DNA of 64,000 nt from Aplysia californica (lineage: Eukaryota > Mollusca > Gastropoda > Aplysiida > Aplysiidae): assembly GCF_000002075.1 (NCBI RefSeq), contig NW_004797534.1:297507-361506 (forward strand), read 5' to 3'. The position numbers and the translations under genes are program-made. The notes beneath the pieces were generated by a model. The model made no database searches. It worked only from the letters and a program-made list of their open reading frames with translations, and was not told the DNA's origin. Positions within the stretch are counted from its first letter, which is position 1. Each line of letters begins with the position of its first letter. Positions 1 through 12,634 of this stretch are shown in pieces.

Positions 1-1569
1 AGATTTCAGTGCCTTAGTCGGGCAATCGCGCAGCGCATGTAGCCCACGGTTCCGCCGCGAGAGGGGGCTCCTATCAGGCGTGCGGTGCCGCCCACAGAGC
101 ATCCTCCATTACTTTTAAATCTCCTTGTATGTAGTGTAAACCCTCTCTGGGTGGATTCGTTAAACATTATACGCAGCGGTTTGGGAATAGCAATGACACT
201 TGCCAAATAATCCGCTGTGGGCCAAGAACACGGAAGAAATAATAGACCTGGTGCTTGTGTGGTTCTGTGCGGTGTGCCCGCTTGGGAAGAAACTCGTCAC
301 AGAGTGCAATGCAAGTGATTTTCTGTTTTTATCAGTTTTTATTTATAAGGAAATGAAGCAACATGCAAATTGTTTATTGTGGCTGCCAATACAAGTGAGA
401 TCGTATGTTGCTGGGAAATCGGTTCTTTTACTTTCAACGTCCTATTAGGAGGCCTCTGTACGCCACAATGGCAATTAGTGTGTGCTGCGGACTGCGGATG
501 AGTATCCTATTTGCACAGTGGCCTTGGTTTCAGCGTGCTGTAAAGTTTATTTCTTTCTCTCTGTTTTCACTGGAAGCTTCTTATGGAGTTGGTTTGTTGC
601 ATTCAACAGTTAAGTTCTGTTGCTTGAGATTGCTTCAGTGACAAAGTCTGGAGATTCTGTGTATTATATTGTTGAAAAAGTTCTACCAAAAATAAAAAGG
701 GGGAGTGGCATTTCTCATTCATGACCGCTCCTGAGGCCTATATAGATCTAGAAGCTATAGAGTCAAGGCTATCATAATGTTGGCAGTGCAGTCACTTGGG
801 TAAGCCTTCCTTTCTGGAATGGATCGGATTTGTATATTATCGATTTAACAAACTATCTGAAATAGTAAAGACGGGCTGTAATGAGTTTTTGCGCAGGTGT
901 TTCTTGCGACAAATCTTTTTCCGCTCTGCATTTAATTGTATGCAAGGCCTGATCGGACTAGTTTCTGCTAGATAAGATTTTACATTGCAATGCAATCAGT
1001 TTTCTTTACAGAGTATGAAGCTACAAAAAATTAAGCAACCTCTGATCATGTGCCTTGTGCAGTTCATATAAAACTTTTAAAATCCCATGATGATAAAGGC
1101 AAAGGCACCTCAGTTGGCTTAAAGTTTAGTAAGTTGGTCACCTTGGCATTATATTGATATCTGTCAAGGGAAAACGGGCATAAAGTGCATATATTTTATT
1201 TATTTGCGTCAATGTCTGACAGAAATATGCTACAACTTAAGATTACAAAGCTTGGGTGGGATGGGTTTAATAATGAATTGGAAATGCCAACTTCAGAAAC
1301 CAATGCAATGAAGGCTAGATTTTGTTGTTGTCCCTTTTTCTTGAAATTTGACCTAGAAGTCCATAGCCTGTCCCTTTCTGTGCACAAATGATCTAAACCG
1401 CAATATCTTATAGACCTATTGGCACATGATAGCCTTATAAATTCTGTGGCTATATATCAAAGTGCACTCAATTTTGACTTTGAAAGTCAAGCGTCTTCGA
1501 TTTTGGAGGACTGCCTCGTTTGTTTGGAGGAAAACCTAGCCATCCTCCATATATCAGAAAGAGATACTG

Positions 1570-2338
1570 AGGCGTCCACTTATAACGAGTCCTAAAATAA
1601 CAAGGAGTCTGTTATAAAGACACTATTCTAAAACCCTGTGGTTTTTTTCCCTTCTTTGTCTTTGTAAATAAAATTATAGCGCAATCAGAAAAACATGCGA
1701 GTCGGTTATAACGGAATATTGCTGCTGCTGTGCAGAGCACATAGACCATTTGTACATATATGTAAAACCTGGCCTGTTGAGAAACTTGTTGGTGATCAAG
1801 TGAAACAAAGAAAAAGAATGGGAGAGCCCACATGTGCCAACAATGAAGGCTGAAGCGAATGAGTGAGGAGGGTGTTGCATGTGCAGACAAGCATTTGTGA
1901 AGCAGAACGCATCACATGATAGGCCACCCTAGTCTAGATTATCTAGGCCTACCATGCCTCTCACTTCTCCGATGCGGGGATGGAGAGGTCACAGTGCTGT
2001 GATGGATGAAGCGAATGTGCGACAGGGTGTGGTGGGGTGGGGGACAACACAGCCTTGAAAGCTTTCTTTCTGATCGCTATTGCTGAGCTGTCAACATTGC
2101 TAGCTCAAGAAAATTTTCCTCACTTCACCCAGGTGGGAATGGGTACCCGGCTATAAACAGCGAAAGATCTTGTCAGTTTGTTAGTGTTTCAGCGCTTCAT
2201 CAGCTGCTTGCACTGTATGCTTCCCGGGAAGCTGGGAATGTTTCGGAGTGTTCTATGGTCTGCTAGGGTAATAATATAGTGTAAAGCGCATAGAGCCTGC
2301 TGTTGAGCAGGGATATATGCGCTATACAAAACAAATGC

Positions 2339-2382
<44 letters not shown>

Positions 2383-2615
2383 TTAGAGGAAGAAAGCTGA
2401 TTCTATTTTTAATCAAGTAAGACACCAAGAAGTCATGTTGGGCAAAATTATCATCAGGAGCAAAACAGAACACCGAACTCATTATTATGACTTATAGATT
2501 AGGCCTACTTTATTATTTCCTTTGAATTTATTACTGGGTCCCTTATAATGAGAATCCTGCTATAACGGACATTTCGTAGCAGTCCTCTCCCTCTTGTTAT
2601 AACAGGATTCCACTG
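1570..2615. mobile_element. Decayed pogo/Tigger-like MITE
   Basis: The right end reads ..GGATTCCACTG followed by TA, the inverted form of the CAGTGGAAYCC termini seen at 42429 and 43641. Internal copies of a TTATAACG/TTATAACA motif occur at both ends. The left end near 1570 is poorly preserved, so its position is approximate. No transposase frame is visible. The TA target and the CAGTGGAA terminus fit pogo/Tigger-type elements. Confidence 0.45.
2268..2382 (+). repeat. SINE-like 3' tail ending in (TTA)n
   Basis: The segment has the signature TGTAAAGCGCATAGAGCC, then GCGCTATACAAA, then an ATT/TTA microsatellite of about 43 bases. The same signature recurs at 6513. Such tails are widespread in marine invertebrate genomes as 3' ends of retroposons mobilised by LINEs. 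Only the tail is recognisable. Confidence 0.5.
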
Positions 2616-2826
2616 TATAATGAAACTTTCTCCACTGCATGTGCACTAGGTATTTGAAAAAGCACGTTTAATTTTGATTATTAATTCCACAGGCCGAAGG
2701 GCTAGAACACAAATGGCCGCTGGAAAAGTAAAGTAAAGTAAGATTATTCATTCCTTGTCCTCATAAATGCTTCATTTTTATTTGGTCTTTTCAGCAAAAT
2801 TGACTTGTGAGAGCTTCTTGAGGAAA

Positions 2827-5800
2827 ATGGCCTATGATATTCAAGTTCTTGTCCAGTCTCTCGTCTACTTTGTGATATTCCTTTGTGGATTTGTTGTGGC
2901 AGTACCTTTGGGAGTTACTGTGGTAAGTAGTGAGAGATAGATCTAGAACATGATGGCACTATGGCATTTTTTTCTGGGTTCTTGTTTTGTGTTTGTTTTT
3001 CTTCTTGAGTTTAACTCGCAGTATCATCGATTAATTTGACATGCATTTATGAGCATCACATGATTAATTAATTTGATAAATGATTCATATAGTAAAAGAC
3101 TCCTATTCAAATTCAAAAAACTTTCTGTCACTATGCTTCTATGTGTGCTTTTATTCAGTCACATAAAAAAAACTTAATATAAAACAAGGCATAATTTTAA
3201 TTTGGTTTGGTATTGCAGTGATTTTGACACTTTGATTGTCACACTCTTTTCAAAATTGTGGGGGCAAGTTGACATCTCTCTCACAAGGCTGGGAATCATT
3301 GAGAGAATTATTTTGACTTATGCATCTGTTGTTGAACACTGCCCTTGCATAGTCACTTATAAATGTTTGCAGTATGATGGCTCGTCTCATCTCCTACATA
3401 TTTACAGTGGCATGGAGAAATATGAATTGTCTCTCTTTTAAGACTACTGTACATTTGACTAGGGAACTCAAAATGGGGCACAACTGTGATTGTTTGCTTC
3501 AAATTATGGTATTTAAACCTGACTTATTTATGGCAGCAGTTCTTCCATTGCATTGTTGATCTAAAAATACTCTTGCTCATCTGACAGGTTTCACTGGAAC
3601 CTCGTACTCATCGAAATAGAATTTCTCCCTTTTTGGATGCAAGGTACACTGATCTTCCCCCCTACAAACCTAAAGTTGTGAGCACGGATTTTGACCGAAA
3701 GGACGTTTTTGGCTTCCCTTTTCGTTCTCCCTGGGAAGGGAAAGTTTTGCATATAGGCATGATCTGTTGCCTAATATATGGTCTAATTTCATTTCCACAG
3801 GTTGAGTTTGACAACCACTGCATACTGTACACGAAATGGCATTGGAAGAATGCCACTTTTGCTGTTTATGAGCTGAACAACCCTGCAGCCTGCAATTTTC
3901 CAGTATTTTCAGCAGTATTTACTTGTATACTCTATAGTCTAGGAATGGCTATTTATCACGCATATGCAGCCTTTAAATCCAAAGACCCAAATGTGGGGTA
4001 AGTATAGATTACACATTTTATTGTCATATTTCCTTTTTACTTTTACTTCTTAAATTGTAAGATGATCTATTTTCTAAAAATCTCCCGTCTTTGTTTTTTA
4101 ATGGATTTTTCTTTATCTGTTAACAAATTTTTTATCTCAGTTGATATCTCTATTTGGTTCTTGAATCCCAGCACTTGAATTTTGTGCTCGGCGGAGTATC
4201 AAAGTCCAAATGTGACAATATTTTTTATAAAACAAGACACAAAACAGTCTAATCACTTCTTTGAGATTGAGTTTGAGCATTCATTGTATTTTTTTGTGTT
4301 GTGAGAGACTTGGCAGTTGAATCACGAAAATCAAAAATCTGTGAGGACTTTCAGATGAGTCTTAAAATTTCTTATGACATGTCAACAATGTAGGCTCAGA
4401 AATAAGAATACATACATATATAAGTAGTTCAATTTTTGGTTTTGTTTCTGTATAACTGAGGTATGATAAAACTTGTGTACTTTAAAATGTAGAACAAGAA
4501 GTTTTTGGCCATTGTTTGAAAAAAATCCAGTATTCTTATTCTTTGTGTTAATAAAAATTACAAGGATTTGTTTTTAGGTTGCTAATCTTAACTTTTGTTG
4601 ATATGAAGTGAAAAGAAAGAGGGCCAAGGTCTTTTTTAAGACGGTACTTTCAAAGTTTATTTTTCAGCATGAATAGAATAAAAAATAAACTTATGATGTG
4701 ATGAAGATGTGTATAGGATATTTTTATCTGTATGTGTGTGTATGTTATTCACTCTGAAAGCTTGGTAGCTGTTTACTACAGTTTACTGTTGCCTATCTTC
4801 CTTCAGGTTTCAAATGTGGTCTATGCCATTTCTGCTTGTCAACACATTGATAGCAATGTTGATGTTTGTGAGCAGCTGTGTCATCAGTGTTGGCCTCAAA
4901 GAAATGTGTGACGGATTGCTTGAAGGCCAAAAACTAGGCTCGAAATTAAAATCGTATGTGTTACCAAAGAAGAAAGTTCTTATTTTTTAAAAATTTACTC
5001 ATAGGTTATGTTTCATCGTTATCATGTTGTTTTGATACGAATCTCCCTTTTTGGATCCTTCAAGTTGTCATTTATTTGTTGTAAATTTTACCTGTTGTCT
5101 CCAAGTTACCTGTGCCCAGTGGCATGGACCAATGAGAATGCAATGTGTTTAACACTGAAAACGACTCAGTTCCTTCAGAGTATGACTAGTATTATTGGGG
5201 GGATTCAATTGGTTTGTCAATAGTTTGAATCAGACGGATGGTGTTTAGAACTGTGCTTTGTTTTAGTTTGTGGCTGTGTTTTAACAATTTCATTGCCCAG
5301 TTGATTTTTTCACTAAAACAGCTATAACTTTGCAAATTACTTTTTTTTAACAATGAAGAGTGACAATTAACATATTCATTAAGAATTTAATGTTTATTTT
5401 CGAAGTGGCACATAAAAAATAGTTTCTCAGTAATTTATAGGTTTACTAATTTGGTGATTCTCAAATTTGACATATTTTTTGTGCTGTTTGTTTTTTACCT
5501 GGTTTGTATTATCTGGAATGAGATACAATTTGATTAACATGTTTTGTTCCAGCAGTTTACATAATCTGATTCGTTAAATAATTTTCGTTTTTTTCATGAA
5601 GAATAAAAATTGTTGAGAAGAAAGTAGCCAATCATTTAAGTGACCCGCCACTCGAATCTATTCTGACTGACCAAAATTAAATTCTGTCCAAGCATGGAAA
5701 ATGATTCCATAAACAAAGGGTAAGGTCATTGAATGATCAGCAAATTCAATTGGTTATCAGTGCCTCTTTTTACCTTACTCCAATAGTGGTGATTTGGTGG

Positions 5801-6903
5801 TTGTCTTTCACTGTTATCCCTTCAAATGAGAATTTCAAAATGTCTTTTAAACTCTGAGAAAGGAAGTCAGGTGTCCTTTGTTTTTCACAAGATAAAACAC
5901 GGAAAGTCTAAAGACAGCTATAACTCGCTTTTTTGAAGATGTCTTAGCTCATATTTCAATTTTGGTCCATTATTTTTGTAATTTTTGCAGTGAAATGTTT
6001 AAATGGTTCATGCTGTTATTTTGTAGAGATGTTTTCTCTCAGCAGGAGTTCCATGAGATTCATAAACTTAGTAGCAAGTGCTGATATGTTTTGGTTTTAG
6101 TGCTGTCCTTACCAGACCAGACCATCAATGATTTATTTATAGAGGCACCAGCCATCCATGTCCAGGTGCTGTTTTAGCCTCTTTTACCTGTATTCGGATT
6201 AATAATATCTTTTTGCCAATTTATTGGTTCCGCTTCTATGTACCCCATATCTATGGTTCTCAACCTGGAAATCTCCTATAATTCGTTGTAATTGCCTCCC
6301 CCCACCACTTCTCAACACCCACACCCCCCTTATAGTGTCATCATTTATGTTACCGTCTATTTTTATCAATAACATGTCCTTACATGTAGGCCTATATAAT
6401 TAATGTATGGCTGTAAATGTTCTTCTTTATGTGGTTGATCTGGTTTTTCTTGTTACTCTGAAATATTTTATTTTGTGTTAATCGCTCAGTGATCATGTGA
6501 TTGATATGTAAAGTAAAGCGCTCAGAGCTTATACTCGTATTGGATAGAGCACTATATAAGTGTATTTTTGTTATTATTATTAGTGGATTTGGTGATACAT
6601 ATACTGATTTTTTTTCCACAGCTGCTCTGATGGTGTCTATATGGACTGGAATAAAGTATCTAACACAGACTATACATACTCTCATTTCTACTCCTTTCCA
6701 AAAGTGTCAGAGGTAAGAAATCACATAATCATTTTTACCAAATGTAAAAGTATAAGTCACATCAGTACCCTTTATAATGCAGATTAAATGAGTGTTTATA
6801 ATTTAATATCTAAAACATATTTATGAATGTACACAGGTCAGATATTGCTATTATGCAACTCCACACCGACAGTGGTGAGGCATAGAAAAGGGCATGCCTG
6901 TTT

Positions 6904-6941
<38 letters not shown>

Positions 6942-9900
6942 ATTTGTAGGTTATGGAGATTATTGGTATGGGTCTTTTCCACATGTTGTACACGAGTAGA
7001 AAGTGGGCTGGGGGGGTTTTCCTCTCTCAATTTACTGTCAGATTTCTTTGAGATTCATGTCTTGCCTCATTTTGTGACTTTTGCACGCATTATCAGGAGG
7101 CTTCCGTTGTAGTTATCTTTCTGACTTGTGTATCATATTTGCAGAACCTTTCAAGTGTTCGTTAGTGAAACAGTGTGTGCATTCTGTTATTTTCAGTTCA
7201 TTACTTAATGTTTGTTCATTGTCTTGAGAAATACAGTAAGCAAACCCGGTTCCAACTTATCCAGTGTAGGCTAGATTACCATACATGGTTGCCCACACCA
7301 CACAACAAAAATATTTAACATTTCAGGCTTGTCACTTAATCTGAACATGACAACCCTGTGTGTTACCAGTCGCTTTGTTGTGCCTTCATGACTATTATTG
7401 TACTCTACCAGGGCTGCCTAAATTTGCCATTTTTTCCGGTAGATACCTATTTTGGGTGTGTTCTATCGCCATACGGATAAAGTGTCAAAACTACCGGATT
7501 TGCAATTGGTGCCGAAAGAAGAAAAAAAACCACATTCTGCTGTGTTTCCATTCTTCTTTGTTTTTGCGGAAATCTGTACATTCTGAAAGTTCCGTACTTG
7601 CCACATCATCATATCACCTCCTTGCGTTAGAGAGAGAGAGAGAGGGAGAGAGAGAAGCACTTGCCACCATAACTTGTCAGATATACTGCAACTCTCGGCA
7701 ATAGGTTGTATTAGAAATTGACAGATTGCGCATTTCGTACACTCAACCGTTGTCTATCTGTGCCATTCGGTCTGCAATAGTTTTTCACGTGCATATCGGC
7801 TAAAATCTGTCTACTCACGATAGATAATCTTCCTCTTTCCTTTCATTCATTCTTTCTTTCTGTCTATCTTCGGGTTTTCGCTACGGCTGGAAAATCTGTG
7901 CATTTAATTCATTTATCTTGAAAACAGAATTGTGAATGTAGAAAGAAAATCGATATCGAAACAAATTATTCTAAAATATGTCTTGGTCTACAGAATGGTC
8001 AGTACCAAATGAGGATTCTATGCAGGAGGACTGCGGGAATCTGGAAAAAAAATAGCTGAGACCCGAGAAAATGCTCAAAGTCCTTGAAACCAAATCTGAA
8101 ATGGCTACTGAGTTCATAATATTTTTACCGGTTGCGTTTGTGATGTTACGTTCGGTTCTCCCCAGTCCGAGAGTACGTTTCACGCGAATAAGCTGCTATG
8201 GGGGCAGGCAAAAATGTGGTGTAATATACTGAGACTCCATTGGGAAAATCAAAATCTACTTTCGCTTCCTTTACCGCTCAGAATTGTCCGATGATAGTTT
8301 GTTAATGTTAGATGTTAGATTTACAGTTAATAATGATTTGTAACGTGCAGTTTGTGCATAAAAAAAACACAGTGTCGCCATACAAATTAAATCGATATTC
8401 TCACTGATGTCACCATAATGACAATAAAAGGAAGAGAAAGAAAACAAGCGTACTCCGATTTCTAGATTGTTGGGCCCGTCATCGTGACCGGTCAGTGAAC
8501 CTGTGCGCGTTGACATCGTATGAGTAAGGGACCGGCCGGTGGTTGTTGCAGTAATCGAAGTTCATTCAAAGTAGGAGTGTTTCAGGGCTTCAGAATTGAG
8601 GGGAGGTGTTTGATGCAATAAAGTCTACGGCAGCAGGATAAAGCCTCTGTGCAAGAAACTGATGCTAAAATAAAAACTATAAGTGGAAATGGTTTTGACA
8701 TTAGAGCACAGGCTTGATGATTTGTCAGTGATGACAAATTGAATAGTGGCAATGAGGAAATGCCATTTTCAACCCTCGGAAAGCTTTATGTTGGATGCCT
8801 ATGCATCATGATGGCTTGTTGCTGATTAAAAACTGGTACTGTAATTTAGCATTTTGAAAAAAAAAAAAATACTTAGTCCATGATGCAGTGATTCACTGTT
8901 CGCCAGGTTTTCAGCATCACTACATCCCACGCTCTCACAGTCCTTCCAGCTCCGGCTCTCAGTACAGGCTCTCTTTTATTTTCACTTTTTGCTCTGCCGT
9001 AAGCCGAACTATAAAGGTTTTATAAGTTTTGTCTTGCATGCTTTTTAAAATACGTGATTGCTGAAACCAAACATGGTTTTGGCAGTTGATTTTCTTCTTG
9101 CCTTTCCTCAGGCCCAGATCAGGATTATTTTGTATTTATAGGGTAAAACTAGTTAAAATTAATTGTCTGTCATACCTAAGTCACGAAGGACTTATCAGTG
9201 TCTTATGCTAGTGTCAGGAAAAATGTTTTAATTCTAATATAGTTTCTATTGGTCTGGGCTAACGGTTTTGAAGTCAGTTTGACACTCAATACTCAATTCC
9301 AGATTCAATACTAAATGATAGGTGCCTTGAACGATGCTCCAGGGTGGCTCTCGTGGCCTAGACGTTAAGGTGTTGGCCTCTCATTCAAAAGGTCCCGGGT
9401 TCGAATCCGGGTAGCAACCGAAAAATTTTCTTCTCTAAAATTGTCTCCTTTCACCTCCTTTCCTGCTCTCTAGCAATATTCTGTGGCCTGCTTTTGTCTC
9501 CTCTTTCTGTTCCCACCCCCTCACCTCCTTTGCCCCCTCCTCTGGGCTCCTGACTCTTTCTACTGCTACTCCTTGACTTCTTCTTACAGCTGTCTTTCTG
9601 CCACACCCCTGATCTTCTGGTAGGAAAGATCTACACCTAGCCTTCTCGGACAAGGGCGAAAAATCTCGGAGGGCCTGTGTGCAAGTTGCACATGTTAAAG
9701 ATCCCTTGGTGGTCTAAAATCGATAAGAGTAGGCTTCGGCCGACACCCGGGCAAAATTCCAAATTTCCTACCAACTAAAAATATTAGGTGTGTCCCGCGC
9801 GCTCATATGACCTTATGCAGTTGTGAGCGCCGTAAAACACTTACCAAAAAAAAACAACCCCAAAAAAATGATGCTCCATAATTGCTTTTTAAAAAAATAA

Positions 9901-12634
9901 AAAAAACTCGCCTCATTTCATACACTCTGTTCATCTTAACTTGTGCACTCCCAAACACCCCCTTCCACTCCCCACATATATAAACACTTTTGAGAGCATG
10001 CACACACAGACACACGGGCATGCACAAACAAGTTTTCAAAATATAATTACCCAATATCACGGAAAGCAAGCGCGTTCGATGGGACAACGATCATCTTTTT
10101 TTTTTCCTTCTTTGTCTTTGCACTACCTGATTTTGGGCCAAACTACCTGAAACTGGCCCTGAATCTACCTGAAATGAGAACTTTGAGGTAGACAGCCCTG
10201 CTCTACATTGGCAGTAGGCCTGCACGTACTATATTTGGCAAAAGTCAAACGAACATTCCTCCACTTGACCCTATACGCATATCTAAGGGCTGCCACTCTC
10301 AGTACATGACATTTTGAGTGGCTGTTATAAATCTCTCCATTGATAGTTACTACAATGATTTCTCTGGACACTGGGAAAAAATGGTTTTTACGTTGTGGTT
10401 CCTGCTGAACTGACTGGTTGTTCAACCAAATTATGCTCTGACCTTATCATGGCTGTTCTTATGGGTCACCCTATGGTCTGCCAATATGGACTTAAGTACT
10501 AAATACAATCAGATACGGATAACTCAAACATTTTGGAGATTGACAAATGTATTCAACGCATCTGTTATATGGGTAAAGCGATATATAACGAAAAATTAAA
10601 GATATCAATATCTGTCGGGGAATGGCAAAAATGTACGAGCTATCCATTATTTCAATTTTTCCATGGTAGTATTATCAGAGAGTTTACAGTTATTCTAGAG
10701 AGCTGACACTTCGCCCGGATGCGCGTATCTAGGTCACCAGCTGATCGTGGAGAAACCCACGGTAAACAAAACAAACTGCGTCCATTGTTCAAGGCATTTT
10801 CGTTGATCGCAGACAAGCATGGCCCCGGTTAGCACGAAGTGTCAATGGTGTTTTGCTATAAACTGCACCAATTTAAGTCCAAATCAACTTTGCTGTATCA
10901 GCTATCAATTGCTTTTTGTTTTCAGTCTAAATGCCCAAATTGAGCTTGCATTCTACTAGTGAAAGATATGTGTCACGACGTGGTGAAATTAGGCGCTCGT
11001 CAATTTTGGGCATATGGGGTTATCGGTATCATCTTAAAATCATTCACTTGCCTTCCTTTTGGTGAAAGAAATGTCCATCTATGTTGAATAGAAGTCAAAA
11101 TATTTGCGATTGAAGAAGGCCAGGGTCGCCTGGTTTCAGAGGTAAAATTAGCGAGAAAATGGCCACCAAATTTTGCCTGAGAGTGCTTGGTAATTGAAAA
11201 TTTATCCTTTTTTGTGCCTTTAATCAATGTTTTTCAGTTGGGAGGGGGGGGCGGGTTGGGATGGGAGATGGAGGAACGTGTTGGAGATCCTGTGGAACTC
11301 CTTATGTGATAGCTCTATCATTATTACTTCATATGCTTTCCCATGATCTGAAATTGCAAGTATTTAACAACACTCTCTTCATGCGTTTTCGAGATTGGTT
11401 TTTGTTGTTGTTTGGTTTAGTATTTATTTAAAGTGTAACTCTGTAATGATAGAGGGAGGACGAAGGCAGGGAGCCATGCGAATTTCCCCCAAATGACACT
11501 TGGTAATTAATCATATTTATAAGATTGAGAACCCTCTAGGAAAGGCACCAGTATGTGTGTTTGTGTGTGTATATGTGTGTGTGTGTGAGAGAGATAGAGA
11601 GATTGACAGAAAGACAGAGCGAGAGAGGGGGAGAAAGAGAGAGAGAGAGAAAGAGACAGAGAGAGAGACAGACCGACAGATAGACAGATAGCTAGATAGA
11701 GCGAGACTGGGGGAGAAAGAGAGAGAGGGAGAGAGTGAAAGAGGGGTGAAAAAGAGAGATGAGAAAGAGAGACGGGCAGACAGACAGACAGAGGGAGAGA
11801 GAGGACAGAGGGTTACTGGAGAACGAGTAGTTTTGGTGAAAATTAAATTGATTATGCTTTTAATTATACGGTGATATTTTTTTTTCAGATCTATAGTGAT
11901 GAAATAATGTATCTGCATCTATTTGTTTATTAGAATGTATGTTAACTTAAGCCAAAGTCTTACAGTTTATGGCCGAGGGAGGCACGGGAGTTGCGTAAAA
12001 TGTGCGGTAGAATTCACAGATCCTCTTCTTTGCTGAAGACCTAGTAACCCAGTGAACTAATACAGATGGAACTACATTTTCTCATGAAATGACAGCATCC
12101 CTGAGCATCGCTGTGGCAGCGACTACTGTGTGAAAGTGTTTTCACGTGGGGCGATGCGCGAAACAATGCACTGTTGTTTAGGAGCGCCGCCGCGAGTGAC
12201 TTCTCTCTGTTACTGTAAACCCTCTCTGGTGATATCTGTGCCTAACTGTAAATGGTATTGGGTCACATAACTGAATAGCCATAACCTCTTTCATAGTCTT
12301 TGTGTGCAGTTGCTATTTTCTTTTTTCTACATAGACTTGGTCATGGTGCCTGTAGAATAATTGTCTTTGGATACTCAATGTATATATTGACACATGGAGC
12401 ATTCATATTGCAAACTATTGATTTTATTTTTTAAACCCCAACTCTCTTCAGGCTGCTGGATGGATTACCTTTCTGTTATGGGGGGTTCAAGTGGGTCTGT
12501 GCATTGTGAGAGCTGTTCGCAACAGACGTCTGAGGTCTCAGGGCATGGACCCCCAGCCAACTTCTGGTACAGCTGGAGCTTCCAAAACGCCTGATGATTT
12601 GGATAATTTTGCAGCTCAGCCACCCACTGCTTAA
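2827..12634 (+). CDS. TMEM179: TMEM179/TMEM179B-family transmembrane protein, five coding exons, complete
   Basis: Coding exons are 2827-2922, 3801-3997, 4807-4953, 6622-6712 and 12452-12634 (stop TAA 12632-12634). Together they give 237 aa, close to the usual 220-235 aa of the family. All splice sites are GT-AG and every phase joins correctly. The acceptor at 2793-2794 starts 32 bases of 5' UTR before the ATG. Four hydrophobic segments are visible at about residues 9-28, 64-86, 105-127 and 179-198. An N-glycosylation sequon NAT lies at 49-51 in the first loop. Conserved family features are GFVVAVPL, HCILYT, a Cys in NPAACNFP, the VSSCVISVGL helix followed by Cys, and HFYSFPKVSEAAGWITFLLW. 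The N-terminal half resembles TMEM179 and the last helix resembles TMEM179B, so the paralogue is not decided. The molecular function of the family is not known to me. Last-intron length is 5.7 kb, mostly mobile-element sequence. Confidence 0.9.
2923..6621. other. TMEM179-like introns 1 to 3
   Basis: Introns 2923-3800, 3998-4806 and 4954-6621 are AT-rich and hold no recognised gene. The only named item is the SINE-like tail at 6513. An AG at 3587-3588 resembles an acceptor but gives the wrong phase for exon 1. Confidence 0.7.
6513..6580 (+). repeat. SINE-like 3' tail ending in (ATT)n
   Basis: The motif TAAAGCGCTCAGAGC, then GAGCACTATATAAG, then an ATT run matches the tail at 2268. It lies about 40 bases before the acceptor of TMEM179-like exon 4, so the repeat tail nearly touches the splice site. 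Confidence 0.5.
6909..6938. repeat. (AT)n microsatellite
   Basis: About 15 units of AT in the last intron of the TMEM179-like gene. Confidence 0.9.
7409..10200. mobile_element. hAT-like non-autonomous element, 2.8 kb, with nested SINE
   Basis: The left end CAGGGCTGCCTA and the right end ..TAGACAGCCCTG are inverted repeats. They are flanked by the identical six bases CTCTAC (7403-7408 and 10201-10206). CAGGGCTGTC-type termini and short target duplications fit the hAT superfamily, although 6 bp is shorter than the usual 8. The right arm contains three spaced CTACCTGAA-like words. No transposase frame is recognised in the body. A tRNA-derived SINE is inserted at 9342-9869. Confidence 0.65.
9342..9869 (+). 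mobile_element. SINE-A, tRNA-derived, full-length copy (about 528 bp)
   Basis: The 5' head is tRNA-like: an A-box-like GGCCTAGACGTTAAGG near 9355 and a B box GGTTCGAATCC near 9399. A pyrimidine-rich body follows, then a domain with TTAAAGATCCCTTGGTGG and the 3' tail ATATGACCTTATGCAG..GCGCCGTAAAACACTTACC plus an A-rich end. The nine bases GATGCTCCA flank it on both sides (9333-9341 and 9870-9878), the expected target duplication. The copy at 51706 shares head, body and tail. Confidence 0.85.
10207..11550. other. Intronic DNA without recognised feature
   Basis: This part of the last TMEM179-like intron has a short G-rich run near 11243 and scattered AT-rich sequence. No gene, transposon terminus or conserved frame was recognised. 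Confidence 0.6.
11557..11813 (+). repeat. GT then GA/GACA-rich microsatellite
   Basis: A GTGTGT run passes into a purine-rich tract of GAGA, GACA and GATA units. It generates long, Ser/Leu-rich or Arg/Glu-rich spurious frames on both strands. Confidence 0.9.

Larger units (their letters stand above)
1..2794. other. Upstream region of the TMEM179-like gene, no coding gene seen
   Basis: No coding exon is recognised here. The first 200 bases are comparatively GC-rich. A CTATATA motif near 737 is followed by a good splice donor (GTAAGC) at about 799. Together they could be a promoter and non-coding first exon for the gene whose coding exon starts after the acceptor at 2793-2794. This pairing is inference. 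The rest holds a decayed pogo-like element and a SINE-like tail ending in a TTA microsatellite, listed separately. Confidence 0.4.

Noticed and set aside
3589-3800. In-frame extension upstream of TMEM179-like exon 2 (MDARYTDLPPYKPK..)
   Set aside because: The acceptor at 3587-3588 gives the wrong phase for exon 1. The acceptor at 3799-3800 joins in phase and restores the family sequence VVAVPLGVTV-VEFDNHC.
9342-9420. tRNA gene in the SINE-A head
   Set aside because: A and B boxes are present, but it continues into a SINE body with target duplication and recurs at 51706, so it is a SINE promoter.
11517-11918. 133-codon Ser-rich minus-strand frame
   Set aside because: Product of the GA/GT microsatellite.
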